From positions 2,912,728 to 2,976,727 of the forward strand of contig JAJEKV010000022.1 in the NCBI GenBank assembly GCA_021234155.1: DNA of 64,000 bases, given 5' to 3'. Shown piece by piece: positions 22,520 through 35,491 of this stretch. Within the stretch, counting starts at the first letter, position 1. Each line of letters opens with the position of its first letter. The translations under genes and the position numbers were made by a program. The notes below the pieces were generated by a model. It was not told the DNA's origin and made no database searches. It saw nothing but the letters and a program-made list of their open reading frames with translations. The DNA comes from Isoetes taiwanensis (Eukaryota > Streptophyta > Lycopodiopsida > Isoetales > Isoetaceae).

Positions 22520-23459
22520 CAAGCAAGGTGGCTCGGCGGCATTATTGGAGACATATCTATAATCTCTACAAGTCTATGGATATTAGGGCGTGTGGTATGG
22601 CATGACATGAGGATTGTTTTGCAAGACCTCCATGATGTTTGAGGCATACTCTAAGGTCCTAGCAAAGTTGGTTTAGGGGAGTCCAATCTCTACACATGGG
22701 CGGCTTGGGCAGCTCTAGACTCTAACTCCTTTCTAGGTACCCGGCAATAGGGAGTGTTAATGTGGCGGCTATATAAGTCAAACTCTATTAGAAGGACATG
22801 AGGAATTAGGTCAAGGTTTATGCCTTTGGCATGGCAGAGGTGATGTACCGGCAGTTGGACTTGGGTTGCTATCTTTGAGGTCTAGATGACTATAACAAAG
22901 GGGTGTTCTTGGGCACTTCTATCTAGGAGTAAGGTATCAGCCGAGGCGAGAGCAATACTTGCGAGCTACTAATGGGGTAGGCTTCTATCTACAAACAAAC
23001 TACAGTTTGGAAAAACAATTCAAGGGTTTGGGCAATTTTGGTCAATTTGGGCTAGGGTTTGACATTTCTAGCCTAATTTGAGGTCATAAATGGATTCTAG
23101 GCTATCTAATGGTCCTATTGCAACAATTTTCAGACGATTTGGAGCTCTGTAGCTCAAGTTATGGAGGTTCAAAGTTTGGAGGTCTCACAGGTTGCGCCCT
23201 GCTCAAAAACTAAAGTTTAGTTCTTTGACCAGGCGCGAGCTGTGAGACATTGGCTGTAAATTGGGTTAAACGTGTCCAATTTGGGTGATCTAAGGGTCAA
23301 ATCATGCTAGTCTCATCGAGTTAGGCAGAATGGACCCCTTACTTGGTCAATTTGGAGGTGTTTTGGTCTAGTTTGGACATGGTGTAGGTATGAAATGCTT
23401 GAACAAGGCTAGGTTACCTAAAAGATGCTATGCAGTAGGTTGAAGGTGACTTTGAAGGT
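22520..23459. other. No gene recognised; left flank of block B
   Basis: No coding motif. From about 22980 the DNA contains repeated TTTGG/CAATTTGGG stretches. The change to block B sequence is abrupt at 23460, inside the ATG18 exon, without evident homology at the junction beyond the shared TGCGGC. Confidence 0.5.
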
Positions 23460-24255
23460 TGCGGCAAAGCTTGTAAAGGTGAACAAATGATGAACTTATG
23501 TGAGGACTGGTAAGATTATCATGTGTTGTAGGTGTTAGATGAAAAACATTTAAGTTGTGCCCATCTGACGCAGTGACAAGAAGTGTTCCACTGGGCTCAA
23601 AGCAGAGAGCAGAAATTGGGCTTGAATGTGCTCGGAACTGTGCAATCACTTTCTTATTTACATAGTCACGGACAATCACCTGTAAAAGAATTAAGTGTCA
23701 ACAAAAGTATCAATTGGACTATTTCCAGCCTGAAACCATAAATTTCTTACAGTCCCAGCATATTCGGATTCTACACCATCTGAAGGACGTTCAGAACAAT
23801 ACTTGGACAAAGTTTTGTATCCTAAAGCTGCAAGTTGCTTGCTTGACTCCCTTGCATAGTCAACAAAACCACCAGTTGCAGGAGACGTGGATAGACTTAT
23901 GCCTGGAGAGGGGCTAAGGTGCTGGGGGGATACACGGCCCACTGATGACATGAGAGGCTGGTTGGCAGCATAAGCCATCCACCTGGGACCCAAAGTTAAT
24001 GCACCATAGCCATTCACTAGCCCTGCTTGAGGTGGGATATAATAAGAAACGACACTAAACGTATTTTGGAGTGTTGCTGCATCAAAACAGTAAATTTGCA
24101 TCGTATAGCAATACATTAGTTTGCACAGTTACAGGCATGTACATGCTCACATGAATGAGCAATTATACCTGTGCAGCAAGAGCTACTGCAATGATCCTTG
24201 AGCTGCAACGCACAGCGCAGATACCAGTCCGAAATCTCAACTCATGTACATAAGC
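23460..24255 (-). pseudogene. ATG18: ATG18-like exons, 3'-truncated by the block boundary (block B)
   Basis: Same three exons as block A, with the middle one intact. 24169-24255 encodes the AYVHELRFRTG piece. 23751-24095 reads FDAATLQNTFSVVSYYIPPQ, then ALTLGPRWMAYAANQP and GGFVDYARESSKQLAALGYK; the latter falls in the BCAS3-type region of plant ATG18 g/h. 23460-23679 carries FRAHSSPISALCFEPSGTLL. The acceptor CAG at 23680-23682 is intact here. The last exon is broken off at the junction, replacing the RSLTNA end seen in block A, so this copy cannot make the full protein. The acceptor expected just before FDAATLQ is not AG in either copy; GCAAATTT stands where GCAGATTT would be normal. Confidence 0.75.
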
Positions 24256-25049
24256 CTGCCCGATCAGATTGAAGCGCCGATCCCTGCCTTGCCAGTTACC
24301 CGGTTGGCTTCAAGAAATGATTCGTCGATTTGTTTACCAGCTGACTGCCAGTTTACAGTAGATAGGAGGTTTTTAGCAGTCACCAGCATATCCTAGGCAT
24401 ATTCAAGAATATACCTAGGATATGCCAAAAGCCCACATAAACAAGGGTTTGCCCCCCTAGGGGCAACCCAAAAAAAGGTCACAATAAATGGTTCATGAAA
24501 TAATGACACCAAATTGGGATAATTTTTCAACCCAAAATGCCCAATTCTCATATTTAAATCATTTGTGAGTCCTAACAAAGAAATGAGATCGTGGACATGT
24601 CGAGCATACGTCATTGCGCATATGTGAACTCACAATCTGCACCTGCATCTGAGGATAGATATAATGGGTGCTAAATGCAATTGTAATTGTTAATTAATAT
24701 CACAAAAAAGTTAAATCGTCGCGCAAAGCGTATAGTTATATAGTCGTTTTGCTATGGTTTCTATATGATTATGTTGTTGTATTTGAAAGTTCGTATCTCG
24801 GTAGTAATTACTGAGGCGTGGATGTATTGTCATTTTATTTTAGTTCATTTGTAATGGTTCACATTATGATTTTCTATATGCGTATCTAATGGAGTATATG
24901 GGTTTGTGAATGTTCTTTGCATGCGGCCATCGAGATAGTTTGCCTTAGCGTCCCAATCCTCCGAAATTCCGTGTAAGTTCGCCGATTCAAGCTCCAAAGT
25001 CGATTGCAAATGCCAAAGAAGAAGAAAAACAAAGTTTATTTTCTGGATT
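24256..25049. other. Spacer, no gene seen (block B)
   Basis: Counterpart of 2899-3690 with only scattered differences. Confidence 0.5.
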
Positions 25050-25430
25050 TGACACCGGACTTGGTTAACAATACATGTACAAAATTAACACCATTAAGTA
25101 CATTCCCTCAAACCTTATAGTATTTTGCAAACCTCAATATCTGATTATACAAAAACTTGTGCGGGCATACCCACAAGCGAGGATCGCTATGTACGGTCTA
25201 GATCGAGGAATAAAGGGCAAATATGCCTATCCGACAGCGACTCTCGATGCCGGAGTAACCCCGTGTGAATATGCACCCAAACCAAAGGGGTTTTAGGGGG
25301 ATGTTAATTTAAATGTGTTGTATGCAATGGTTTGTGTTAAATAATGTTGATTGTAGTGATGTGTTGCTTGTTAATGTGCTATATATTTATATTAATAAAA
25401 AAATTTGGGCCCTTTGGGCCCTAATAAAAC
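25050..25430. mobile_element. MITE-like palindromic element, one arm (block B)
   Basis: Counterpart of 3690-4075; same core and right arm, with a few indels near 25140-25260. Confidence 0.5.
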
Positions 25431-25640
25431 CTTCGAACACTAAGGATGGCATAACTTCACGTACCAATTTTACAAACACTTATGCATGTAATAACATTAA
25501 AAACACTTGTGCAATCGTTTAAGTTAATGTTAATGGTAGTTGTTGGTTGCTATGTTAAAAAAAAAATTAGGGCCCTTAGGGAAAACATCTAGTTCCATAC
25601 AAGCGTACAATTATTGGGAAAAAATGACACATCATAGGGT

Positions 25641-25970
25641 GGAGCATTAAGAGCAATGCATGGTGTTTGCCCATTGCATGCAAGAGCAATACACGGTCTT
25701 TGCCCATTGCATGTTTCCCATTGCATGCTGCGATAATAGCTTCTCGTATGCGCACAAACTAGATTATTCGTAGTCTCAATATTGGAACACAAAATTATTT
25801 GTATATTGCCCATTGCATGCAAGAGCAATACACAACGTTTGTCCATTGCATGCATTAAGAGCGATGCATGGTCTTTGCCCCTCATGCAACATTAATAGCT
25901 TGTGATGTCTGCACAACCTAGCTTATTTGTAGTCTCAATATTGGAACACAGAATTATGTGTATAGAGAAG
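25641..25970. repeat. Degenerate GCATGC-rich tandem repeat (block B)
   Basis: Counterpart of 4285-4615. One interval (around 25728-25750) differs by CAACAGTA versus CTGCGATA-type changes. Confidence 0.6.
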
Positions 25971-25980
25971 CAAATGCATA

Positions 25981-26747
25981 CCAAGGATAGCTCAAATATA
26001 CTACAAAATACACTGTTATAAAATATCTAAAGCTTGAACAGAATCATGTTCCAATCCCGAAGTCTTGAACGTGCAACAAATACCTACTTACCCTGAAACT
26101 GGAGTAGGAAATTTTGAGGTATTGACAGGCCATCTAAAAGCCACGGAACAAGAATTTACAAGAGAAGTCTTTGGTAGAACCTTGGAAGCCCAAAATCTAG
26201 TACGAGCTCTGTTGTAGTAACGCTTTATATGCCACCAAAATTAGACATATCTGAGTAAGCAAAGCTAATATTATGTTTGCATTTTCTATGTCAACTCTGC
26301 CAGCTTTCACAAAGAATGATTTGTAGACCAGAAAAAGGATCTTGGATATTATGCAAACGCTACTGGAGACTTACACTTAAGATCGGAGCATAATTTCAAG
26401 AAATGATTATATATTTCCTGCATTGCATACCAAGGGCAGCTCAAATATACTCAAAAGTACACTATTATGAAATGTCTAAGCTTGAGCAGAATCATGTTCC
26501 AATCCAAAAGTCTTGAACATGCAACAAAGAACTACTTACCCTGAACTTGGAGTAGGAAACTTTGAAATATTGACAGGCCATCTAAAGCCACGCAACAAGA
26601 ATTTATAAGAGAAGTCTTTGGTAGAACCTTGGAAGCCCAAAATCCAGTACGAGCTCTATTGTAGTCACGATCACCAACATGAGACATATCTGAATAAGCA
26701 AAGCTAATATAATTCCATTTGCCATGGCAGCTTCCACAAAAAATGTT
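25981..26747 (-). pseudogene. Internally duplicated unknown exon (block B)
   Basis: Counterpart of 4625-5391, with the better-preserved exon at 26540-26747. The same acceptor, donor and open frame are kept. The two units within each block are far more diverged from each other than block A is from block B, so the exon duplication came first. Confidence 0.4.
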
Positions 26748-26929
26748 CTGTACAGCAGAAAAAAAACCGTTATATTATGCAAATAAACTGAGAAACCGTG
26801 TCCAGTCTACAGGCAAAAGGCACGGGCAAAGACTTTTCAACCCAGTGTGGGAATTTGACACCCCAGAGGGTGTCAAAAGCAAGAAAATATGTCAAAGCGA
26901 TATTTTTCGTAGAGAAAATGTGTCAAAAG

Positions 26930-27430
26930 AATAGAATAGAATAGAATAGTTTTTTTAACATCCACGGAGACCAATAGGTCATGGGACCCATACAATGGGC
27001 TAGTATAATCATTACTACTAGGATTAAAAAACCCCTGCCTCGAAAGGTTTTCAAGGGAAAAACCTTTGCAGTAATGATGATACTAGACAAGCAGAGATAA
27101 TGACTACTGAGGGCTCAGTAATTGCAGATGTTTATCTAGAACCTCAAGTATGTATAATGCCAAGTCATGCACAGATGGTGCTCTGAGAAGTTGTGGAAGC
27201 GTGGAATGGAATGCTAAGGTCAAAAAATGATTCCGGACTATCTCAAAACCAGGGCAACTCAGAAGAGTATGGCTTTCATCTTCAATAACACGTGGCGGCA
27301 ACGTGGCACATAGTCTCGCTTTCGCGGCAATTGCGGCTGCTCCCATCTACCTGCCTCAATCCGTAGCCTGTGGGACCCCGTGCGAATTGATGCAATAGCT
27401 GCAAGCTTGTTCCTGGACAATGAAGAAAAA
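26930..27430 (-). mobile_element. 5'-truncated non-LTR element, zinc-motif end (block B)
   Basis: Counterpart of 5574-6065. The HTLLSCPGFEIVRNHF segment is unchanged. Around 27290-27320 this copy differs from A at CTG/CAG sites, breaking the frame upstream of the zinc motif. Confidence 0.7.
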
Positions 27431-27454
27431 AATAGAAAAAAGCCCTTAAACTGA

Positions 27455-28080
27455 TGCTATGGCTATCTCTACAACTGACTCTAAGCTCTGTCGTTTAAAC
27501 GTCAGAATTAGCGTCAGAATGTAGCATCGTTTTGCATCGGTTTATAGAGTCACGATTAGAGTCAATCATAGTGTTAGAATTCGAGACAACTTTATCATCA
27601 GCATTAGAGTTAACAGTAGAGTCAACCATAGTGTTAGAATTAGAGTCAACCATAGAGTTAGAATTAGAGACATCTCTGCCATCAGCATTAGAGTCACCCA
27701 TGGTGTTAGAATTAGAGTCAGCTCGACCATCACAATTAGAGTCAGTATAGAGTCACAATTAGAGTCATTCGTAGTGTTAGAACTAGAGTCAACTCTATCA
27801 TCACAATTAGAGTCAAAATTTAGGTAGCCTTAACATCAGTTTGAGGGTCAAAAGTAGCGTCAAAATTTAGGCAAACTTTAACATCGGTTTGAGGGTCGAC
27901 AGCAAAGAGAATAGAGTATCAGAAAGCTTGATTAATATGTCACAATTAGAGTCAGAATGAGGGTCGAAAGTAGCATCAAAATAGAGTATATGTAGCATTA
28001 GATTTAGAATCAGTCAAATATGTCACAATTAGAGTCGATTCTAATGTCAGGATAGACGATAGTCTTTGAGTTAGTTATAG
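27455..28080. repeat. AGAGTCAGAATTAG-type degenerate array (block B)
   Basis: Counterpart of 6100-6710. Differences cluster around 27527-27545 and 27880-27930, again at CAG/CTG positions. Confidence 0.6.
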
Positions 28081-28749
28081 CCATGGTTGTAATATACATA
28101 GCATACCATACACATACAATACATATTCTAAGTATATAAGTATTCTACATTTTTTTAAGAAATATATAACATACATATATTAACTAGCAATAAGGCACGC
28201 CAGATGCTATAAGAAATAAAGGCGCAAGGAAATTAGGGCAATGGATTGAATTGGATACCAAAAGATAATTGAAATCATTTACGCCTTTTTCAAACCATTA
28301 CAAAGCAGGGCAAAGTGATATAAATTGAATTGAATTTATTGTTCATGATACCATGTTGTGAACCATTTCAGAGTACAAATAGCATATGTTGTTTGAGTAC
28401 TTTAAATGATGCCCCTGCATTTAAGGTACCAGAATTTTCTAGTTTTGGTAATGGCATTGAGTCTAATTTGAGGATTTATTCCCTTATTTGGAACAATAAT
28501 AATAATAATAACTATTCAATTTAGTCTAGGTAAAGTTAGTTTAAAAAGTTAGTAGTGGGGCATGGGTGACGTTGAAGGCTAGATGAAGGAATGATAGATG
28601 AAGGAATGATAAACAAAAAGGATATGAGAGAAGGATAGAATGATGTGGAAGTATCTTGTTCACTTGACCACTATTGTTAGCATGAACTGTGAAAACTATC
28701 TCTCAATTACCGTTGTATGCAATATGAGCTATGTCTATACAAATTCAAG

Positions 28750-29220
28750 ATCAAGAAGACCAATTTTGTGGCAAAGTACTATTAACATCACATGGCAACA
28801 AGATAATACAACTAAGTCCAAATTAAGAATCATATGCTAACGGGCATTGCAATTGCACAACTTTTTATCTTTCTTACTTTTGTTAACATAAAACTATGAC
28901 ATTGTGCATTGATGGTTTATTAATATTGCAAAAACTTGTCATTAACTTCTCTCAAGACATCCATCGTAATCAGGTATTAGGTACCATTATGCGTAACTCA
29001 AACCTTTGAAAGGAAAAACACAAAATGAAGCTGAATACTTAATTATGCAAGCATCTTGCTTCCAATCATGGTGAACAAATTTAGCTTTTGCTGAATACAC
29101 TTTGCTGAAATAAAATGTCACAAGACTGGACAGCCAAGGACTCTTAAAAGCTGCTCCTTTACCAGAGGCATTTACCAGAGGCATTGAATGCGCTCTTGAC
29201 AAGATGATTAAGCCATATTG
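28750..29220 (-). pseudogene. Divergent patch with possible exon (block B)
   Basis: Aligned to 7391-7861 but with many scattered substitutions. It also has a local rearrangement (a repeated TTTACCAGAGGCAT near 29158-29180) in place of A's CAAACAAGAACACAA. The putative exon is no better preserved than in A. Confidence 0.3.
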
Positions 29221-29288
29221 AGGTTCAATTTTAAGTATTAATGTCTGAGGCCTATTTCAGCATGGGCTTCAGACCCTTCTACATAGAC

Positions 29289-29415
29289 ATCTTTGGACAT
29301 CGTGTGGCTTTCTCAGAGCCAGCCAGCTAATAAGAATGAGGTTGTATGCTACATCTTTGGACATCGTGTGGCTTTCTCAAAGCCAGCCAGCTAATAAGAA
29401 TGAGGCTGCATCCAA
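29289..29415. repeat. 64-bp tandem duplication (block B)
   Basis: Same two units as block A 7933-8060. Confidence 0.85.
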
Positions 29416-29424
29416 AGATACATG

Positions 29425-29538
29425 CTATGTCTCATGTGGATCCCTCAAAGCCTGAAGAAGTTTGGCATTGTACTTTTCTGAAAATATACCCCACCGCTTA
29501 TATGGACCTCTGGCAGAGGTAACAGGGCAAGTTCCAAC
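29425..29538 (-). pseudogene. Terminal exon of an unrecognised protein (block B)
   Basis: Same reading frame, acceptor and stop as 8071-8184. Confidence 0.4.
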
Positions 29539-30148
29539 CTATGGAAACAATCATAACATTACAAACGCTCAACAGCCAAGTCAAGATCTTGAAGGTTAAA
29601 GAACTTGGACAAATAGAATATACAATATGCATCTTGCATATGCTTTCCCAAAAGGATGCGGGGAGACCACCTTGTTTAGTTTGTTTATAAGTCAAGCACT
29701 CTAGCAGGACCAAAACCCAAACTCAAAAAATATACTCACTCAATCTTCAGGCCAAATGAATGACAACACAAGTTGTTAGACGAACTTGGCACGAAGTGTT
29801 GCCTGTGTCACCTTGTATGACCTTCCGTTCTCTTTCCTCTGCTGATAAGGAGCCTCCATACTGCACATACAACCAATGACTCAGTTGACCCAATTTAATT
29901 TGCGCAAAGTTTTCAATGAAGTAATCAGCAAGGAGGAAGGAAAAAGACACAACAATGAAACCTATGAGCCAAATGACAACTTTCAAAATGCAGAATTCCT
30001 CTGTCGAACCATTACAATGTCACTTAGATGAATCATGCAGTTATAAATATTTGTGCTGGGCATTTACCATAACACTGAAAAACTCTTTCCTTAATACCTC
30101 AAACTATCAGCAAAGCGCTACTCCAACCCATATATCAGCAGAGCACTT

Positions 30149-30271
30149 ACAGGTTATATTAGAGAGGGGCACCTTCAAGAAGCATTCGATCTCTTTGAAC
30201 AAATGCCTGAACGAGATATCATATCATGGAATGCCATGGTTGCTGGATATACTCAGGCAGGGCAGCTCAAA
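30149..30271 (+). pseudogene. PPR repeat fragment (block B)
   Basis: Same as 8801-8923 with no change in the coding stretch. The upstream bases (30105-30140) differ from A at CAG/CTG positions. Confidence 0.8.
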
Positions 30272-30787
30272 TACAAATTGCAGAGATATACATTTTACAG
30301 AACCTTAAGTCATCGAAAAATGCCAGTTATGCACAGTTCAAGAACAATTTTTTAAAATAGCCCCAAACACTGCAACTATAACTTTCTCCAAGACAATTAC
30401 AAACAGTGCTGCCACCACAAATCATGTTTTCAGTTGCTCTTACAGCTGTGCAATCAGGTTCAATACCCAAACAAAAGATAAAATGACAGTAACAAGGGGA
30501 TGAGCCATTAAGCTGCTATTGGACTGTCACAAGGGGTGAGCCATTATGATGCCCTAATCCTTGAAACACAGCCAAAATGCTTCATTTACCACAAAATTGT
30601 AAATACAAACATGGCATGTTTCAAATTCCAGTGGCACAAGGAATAGACCTGCTTTCAGTGCAGATATAGCAATTTATATATAAACGTCCTATGAGATATT
30701 GGCATATGAGAAAGCTATAAACGTCCTTGCATTTCTGTAAAGCTTTTCTGTCGTAACTACATGCAAAATGTTCCTGCAAAGGCGTGC

Positions 30788-31015
30788 ACGAAAGCATGCG
30801 AGAATGCATGAAATGAGAGCATGGCGAGCCTTTGACGTGTGTATTCGATGTAAATAAAAACTCATGGCATATAGGACAATTCGATTCAAGCCCCTTCTCC
30901 CAGCACTTGTGATGGACATACATACAGGCATTACATGTCATGCAATGAAAGAAATCAATGTCCAATCCCTTTCCCATCCGACAGAGGTTGCGAAGCGGGA
31001 CGATGGTAGATATCC
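30788..31015 (-). pseudogene. BRUTUS/HRZ-type zinc-finger exon (block B)
   Basis: This copy keeps CMTCNACMYVHHKCWEKG in one frame, which block A does not. In turn it is damaged at its 5' end (CDCPF region, near 30991-31003) and at the donor, where A's GTACCTGAAAG reads GTGCACGAAAG. Between them the two copies suggest an originally intact exon with about nine Cys/His ligands of CTCHY and RING type. Confidence 0.75.
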
Positions 31016-31730
31016 CTGCACAATACCATAAACATCTGTGCAAAGCAGACAAGAACGCTATCATTTGTTGAGCATGGATATGGTAACTAACATTTAGCAT
31101 GCCGGAAGTAACCAAGCTCAAATGCATAAGAGAAAATGTAAAAGAATGGATACATACCCGGAATGCTTAGTCTATGGTAAGGAAATTTTTGAACTTTTAG
31201 AGCTATTGCAAAAAGATGATGATGTAGGATCAGTAAACCACAACCTTAACCCAAAAAAGATGTTCGGAATGACCAAAAAAAAGATGGATGACAAGCGTGG
31301 AAGCAACAATCGGTGAAAGTTAGGGCTACGTCCCCAACAGGCATAGTTATCAGGGCATGTGCAAGCACGGCGTCGTCTCCTATCTCCGGTCCAATTTTTA
31401 GGACTTTTCTAATTTTCTCAACCATCGATTTAGAAAAGATCACATCCCATGGCACAAAACAGTGCCACATCAGTTGTTGATGAGGTGGTGGTGCTACGTG
31501 GATAGCCTAGAATTGCAAGGAGGGTTGCACGTTTGGTTAGACTGGCGTGCTAAAAATAAAAATACATAGAATACTTAATGCAGCAGTTAGTTTATTGAGT
31601 TTCGCTGACATGCAAGTATCACACATGATCCAGCAAAATTAAAACACAATTGAAACTTAAATATTCTTCATAGTTCGCTATTAGATTAAAACAAATACAT
31701 CAAACCGAATAATTCAATGCAAATTAGTAA

Positions 31731-33116
31731 TTAGGTTTCTTTCTCTACTTCATCGTTAAAGGATTCAGTTGTAGTGTCATCATAGTTGTCCATGGCATCA
31801 TCAAAGTCTTCATTCTCTTCATCTTCTCCGTCATCATTGCCATCTTAAACGTTGCATACAAAGCAAGTAGCTCTTCTAGTAAGTAGAGCGTGACGACTTC
31901 CCAGGCTGCTTGTTCACACAAATCCCACAAAGGAGATTCCTCGAGTGGCATGGTTTTTTAATTGAGGATACCTGCAGGCATGTTCAATTAATAATTTCAA
32001 CATGAAAAAATAATGCAAACTTGCTAGGCGAGGCAATAATTTTTACCTCCTCAAAACTAACTCTAAAGGGTTCATTTTCAAGTCGGTGTTCAACAATAAG
32101 TTACGCCTCTGCTTTTTTGCATAGCAGCATCCGCAAGAGGCTGCATGTTACATCGAAAAGAGATTAGATTTATTGCTAGCTATAAAAACAACCCGACAAT
32201 GACCCAAGTTACCTCGAAACATCCTATCTAGAGACCAACTTAAAGATTAAGCGGCGTGACATCTATGTAGTCTATTAAAGGCAATCCTTAAGGTGCCATC
32301 TACGAATATCCGCCTTGACCTTTGAAACCTACACTCATCCAATTGCATATATTCCTAGTTACATCCCTTTTGAAGTAATAATCATACAAGCATTCAACAT
32401 CACTTATTATGTAAATAGCATCACAGATCTACCAAGTTATCTTTGACCGATTCGGGGAGCATAGAACTTCTCACGGTGCATATTAAGACCATTTCGAAAT
32501 CATGTACAACACCTATCCATAAAACATTTTAATAAATCACTATTCCTAGTCTTCCAACCATAGATGCTATTGTCTTCTATGAAAAATACCACAGGGCACG
32601 ATTTTAAGATGTTATATCTTTGAGCGCCAATAACCATGAGCGGTCTATTCGAGAACTATTTCTAAACCCGAGCAATGAATATGAGAAAGAAATTCTAGAA
32701 GTTACCTACCCCGATTCGGCATTTGCTCTTAGGAGACCGCTAATATCCAACTACAATGGAATGACAGATTACCAAACAAAATGTTTGCGCATTTGCTCTC
32801 TGAGAGGTTGAAATGATAGAACATTGAATTGGAGAACCGCCACTCACTTGCTTGAGGCGAAATCAATCTAGCCAGCGCCGAAATGACTTTTATCTAAGAA
32901 AAAAATGCAGGTTAGAACAGATTAGAAGCAAGAATCGACCAGACGAAGGCTTACAGCGCATACCTAAACCCTAGCCATTATTTTTTACAGATGAACGAAA
33001 CCCTACGGAGGCATCCATATGGCCATCGCCATCCTCTGCCTTTGCTAGTCTTCCTTCCTTCTACCATTACCTTTTCGCCATCTCTCTGCGCCTTTGCCAT
33101 TTGAAGAATCCTCCAT
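31731..33116 (-). pseudogene. Acidic-tailed protein gene pieces (block B)
   Basis: Counterpart of 10372-11745. The acidic last exon is unchanged. The middle exon (32045-32135) and the start exon (33072-33116) carry indels at CAG/CTG triplets that break the frames. Confidence 0.4.
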
Positions 33117-33444
33117 ATCTCGCTTCCTTTTGCCATTTTTTAAAGGGCTGATAACCTCCCGTTATCAGCCATCCTTCCCATTTTCCTTTCACGTTCTTTT
33201 TTGTTTTGCCTTTTTTCTTTGCCCCCATGTCTTTTTTCTCCCATCCCGCTTTTTGCTCATCTGGGCAATCATCTTTGCATACTTGCCATGTTTAGGCCTG
33301 TATATTTGAGACATTCATTTTTCATTGCCCCCCTCATGCTCTGACACACCGCTTCTACATGGAGTTACTGCATCACCTATGGTAGCGCCGGGAGTTTATA
33401 TCCTGCAGATTTCGGCCCGTCGGACTTTCTTGGGGGCATGGTAT

Positions 33445-33640
33445 TTGAGAGCCTCTTTTGTTAGGGTTTTTCCTCCCAAGTGGGGTTTTTTCATCCCGGT
33501 AGTAGGGTTCTCTTGTCTGATTACATTGTTTGTTTTGGTGTTGGGGTTTTTGGCTTTTTTGGCTGTTCTCTGCATGTACCGTCTCATAGGCCTCTGGCCT
33601 CCGTGGACGTTAAAATAAACTTCCTTCCTTCCTTCCTTCC
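33445..33640 (+). mobile_element. Non-LTR 3' end with CTTC tail (block B)
   Basis: Counterpart of 12085-12275, with the (CTTC)n tail near 33617-33640. Confidence 0.55.
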
Positions 33641-34038
33641 TCTTATTTCTTACCTTTGCAAAAACAATTTGCATTAATAATTGGATGAGCCTTCTCCAGG
33701 TTGCATATTTACACCATATGAATTTTTTTTTATGCCTTACTGAGGAAAGGTTACCCATACATGGAGTGAGGGCCAGAGTAGCCCCACTGAGCGATGTGGA
33801 TGTGTTCGTCTTGGAGTGCCCCTTTTTATTTACCTTATTATTTATTATTGAGTTGTATGTGCTACATCTTGCGGGCCGAGGGCGTTGTATCTCTTCTTTC
33901 AGTTGATATAGAAGAGGTGAGAGTGTGGCTACAACTTTATGTTAATGCTGCATGTACAGTTAATTGTGTAGTAGTAGATTGAATAGTTTGTATTGTTTGA
34001 CTTCATATAACCTAAGTCAATGATCTTGTATGTCATAG

Positions 34039-34492
34039 GACAACATAGAGTTTGGGGATGAGGAAGAACAAATTCTTAGTTGTTGGGGCGCATAGCATGG
34101 TTTTGCAGTATTGACAATATTTATCTCTGTGCTTCTACAATATGCCGTCGATAATGCAATTCAGGTACTTAATTTGAACGTGTTACTATTTCTATGGAAT
34201 ATTTTGAGATTCCTTTTTGAGTCTTAATCTCTTTTATCCCCTTCTATGGCACATCAGGGGCCTGGAATATACCTTTAGTCTTTTTCACTGTTATTGATAA
34301 TGCCACTGAGAACATGCCGATTGCAATAATGTTTTTTTTTAAGGACAAGCTTCTAAACATTGCCCATTTGTCTGTTAAAGTTCAGCATTTTGAACAGGCT
34401 GATTAATACATTAGAATGGATCGTGTACAGGACATCTCTTTAGGTGTGGCCATTGGTTCCTCAACTCAAATATCTATGTTTGTGGCGATATT
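34039..34492 (+). pseudogene. CAX: CAX-type exchanger exons (block B)
   Basis: Counterpart of 12669-13124. Exon 1 is frameshifted near 34088 (GGCGCATAGC versus GGCGCCATAGC). The NATEHASAIMFALKDKL motif is disrupted by changes at CAG/CTG sites (34303-34345), including an eight-T run. GVAIGSSTQISMFV survives. Confidence 0.75.
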
Positions 34493-35491
34493 TAATATCA
34501 AAGATTCTAAAACTTGTCATTTTGCCTAGGAGCTCACTTGGAATCCTCGATCTCATCGAGGCTATAATTTAGAATTGCCTTTTGTCATAATTGCGCCTTT
34601 TGCCTATTAGATGTTTATAGATATTGCAACGCAATGTACTTGTCAATCGTGAAAACATTTAGTAACATGAATCAATAATGTCATTATATAGCCCTCGTAA
34701 AATGTCAATAATATCTAAATGCCATCGTGATAGGCCTATCACATAGCAGACTGAAATTTGCACCCTTTCCATATCCCCCACCCCACCTCCCCCAAACCTT
34801 CACCCCAACCCTGCATTTACGCTTAAGAGAACTGTTTTCCAATTGGCAATGTGGGGCAACTATTACTGATTTGGAATTGTTTATGATGTAGAGAGGTTGA
34901 TCAAAGACAAGTCGTTTGAGTTTTTCTTGTGCTTGGGTTTGATTTTAGTAACATGTTTGGTGTTATTAGTTACAAACAACTTAATCTTATTATGTCTACA
35001 CTATAATCGCCCGATAATGGGTGCTTGACATTCTTTGGGCATAAATATAATCCTAGCTATGTTCAGTGCCTAGCTATGTTTGAGAGGGAATAAATAGAGG
35101 AACGAAAGGAGCAATGTACAAAGATGCTCCACATTAGGCTAATAGATTGCAACCCTTCTACGTAACTCTTCTCCTCCTAATAATCAACACATGAATGCTT
35201 TGGCTAGTATAATATTGTGAATGTCATGTAGATATAGGTGGAAGTATATAAGACGTGAGTTAGGGCAGGTTTACATTTGTACTAACACAAGACCCCCAGA
35301 AATGAACTATCATGTTTAACTGGTATCAAATCGTCTGAAAACCAGTGAGCCCTATGAAGGTGTAGTCATTTATTTGGGCAATGTAATGAGCTAAGAGAAA
35401 TAGCTACAAAAATGTATGGACAAGTGATAGGTGTTGCACATGTTATGTCCTTTCATCTAACAACTATAGTTTTGCAATATGCTATTGTTGG

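Larger units (their letters stand above)
16277..23459 (-). mobile_element. Interior of the gypsy-type retrotransposon, degenerate, single copy
   Basis: Lies between the LTR of block A and the start of block B. The right third (about 19000-22500) is richer in GC and holds minus-strand open pieces with gag-like composition: Q/N/R-rich at 19535-19915, very Arg-rich at 21338-21868, and INLHQMGRIFGNQRH at about 22250. I could not find protease, RT, RNase H or integrase motifs, so the element is non-autonomous or badly eroded. The left part (16300-18800) is AT-rich and noncoding and includes a ~286-bp tandem pair. No second LTR or primer-binding site is seen before the block B junction, so the 5' end is missing. 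Confidence 0.5.

Noticed and set aside
23428-23460. Shared splice donor for ATG18 at the block B edge
   Set aside because: Homology to block A stops at 23460; the bases beyond it do not contain the donor seen at 2092, so the exon is truncated.
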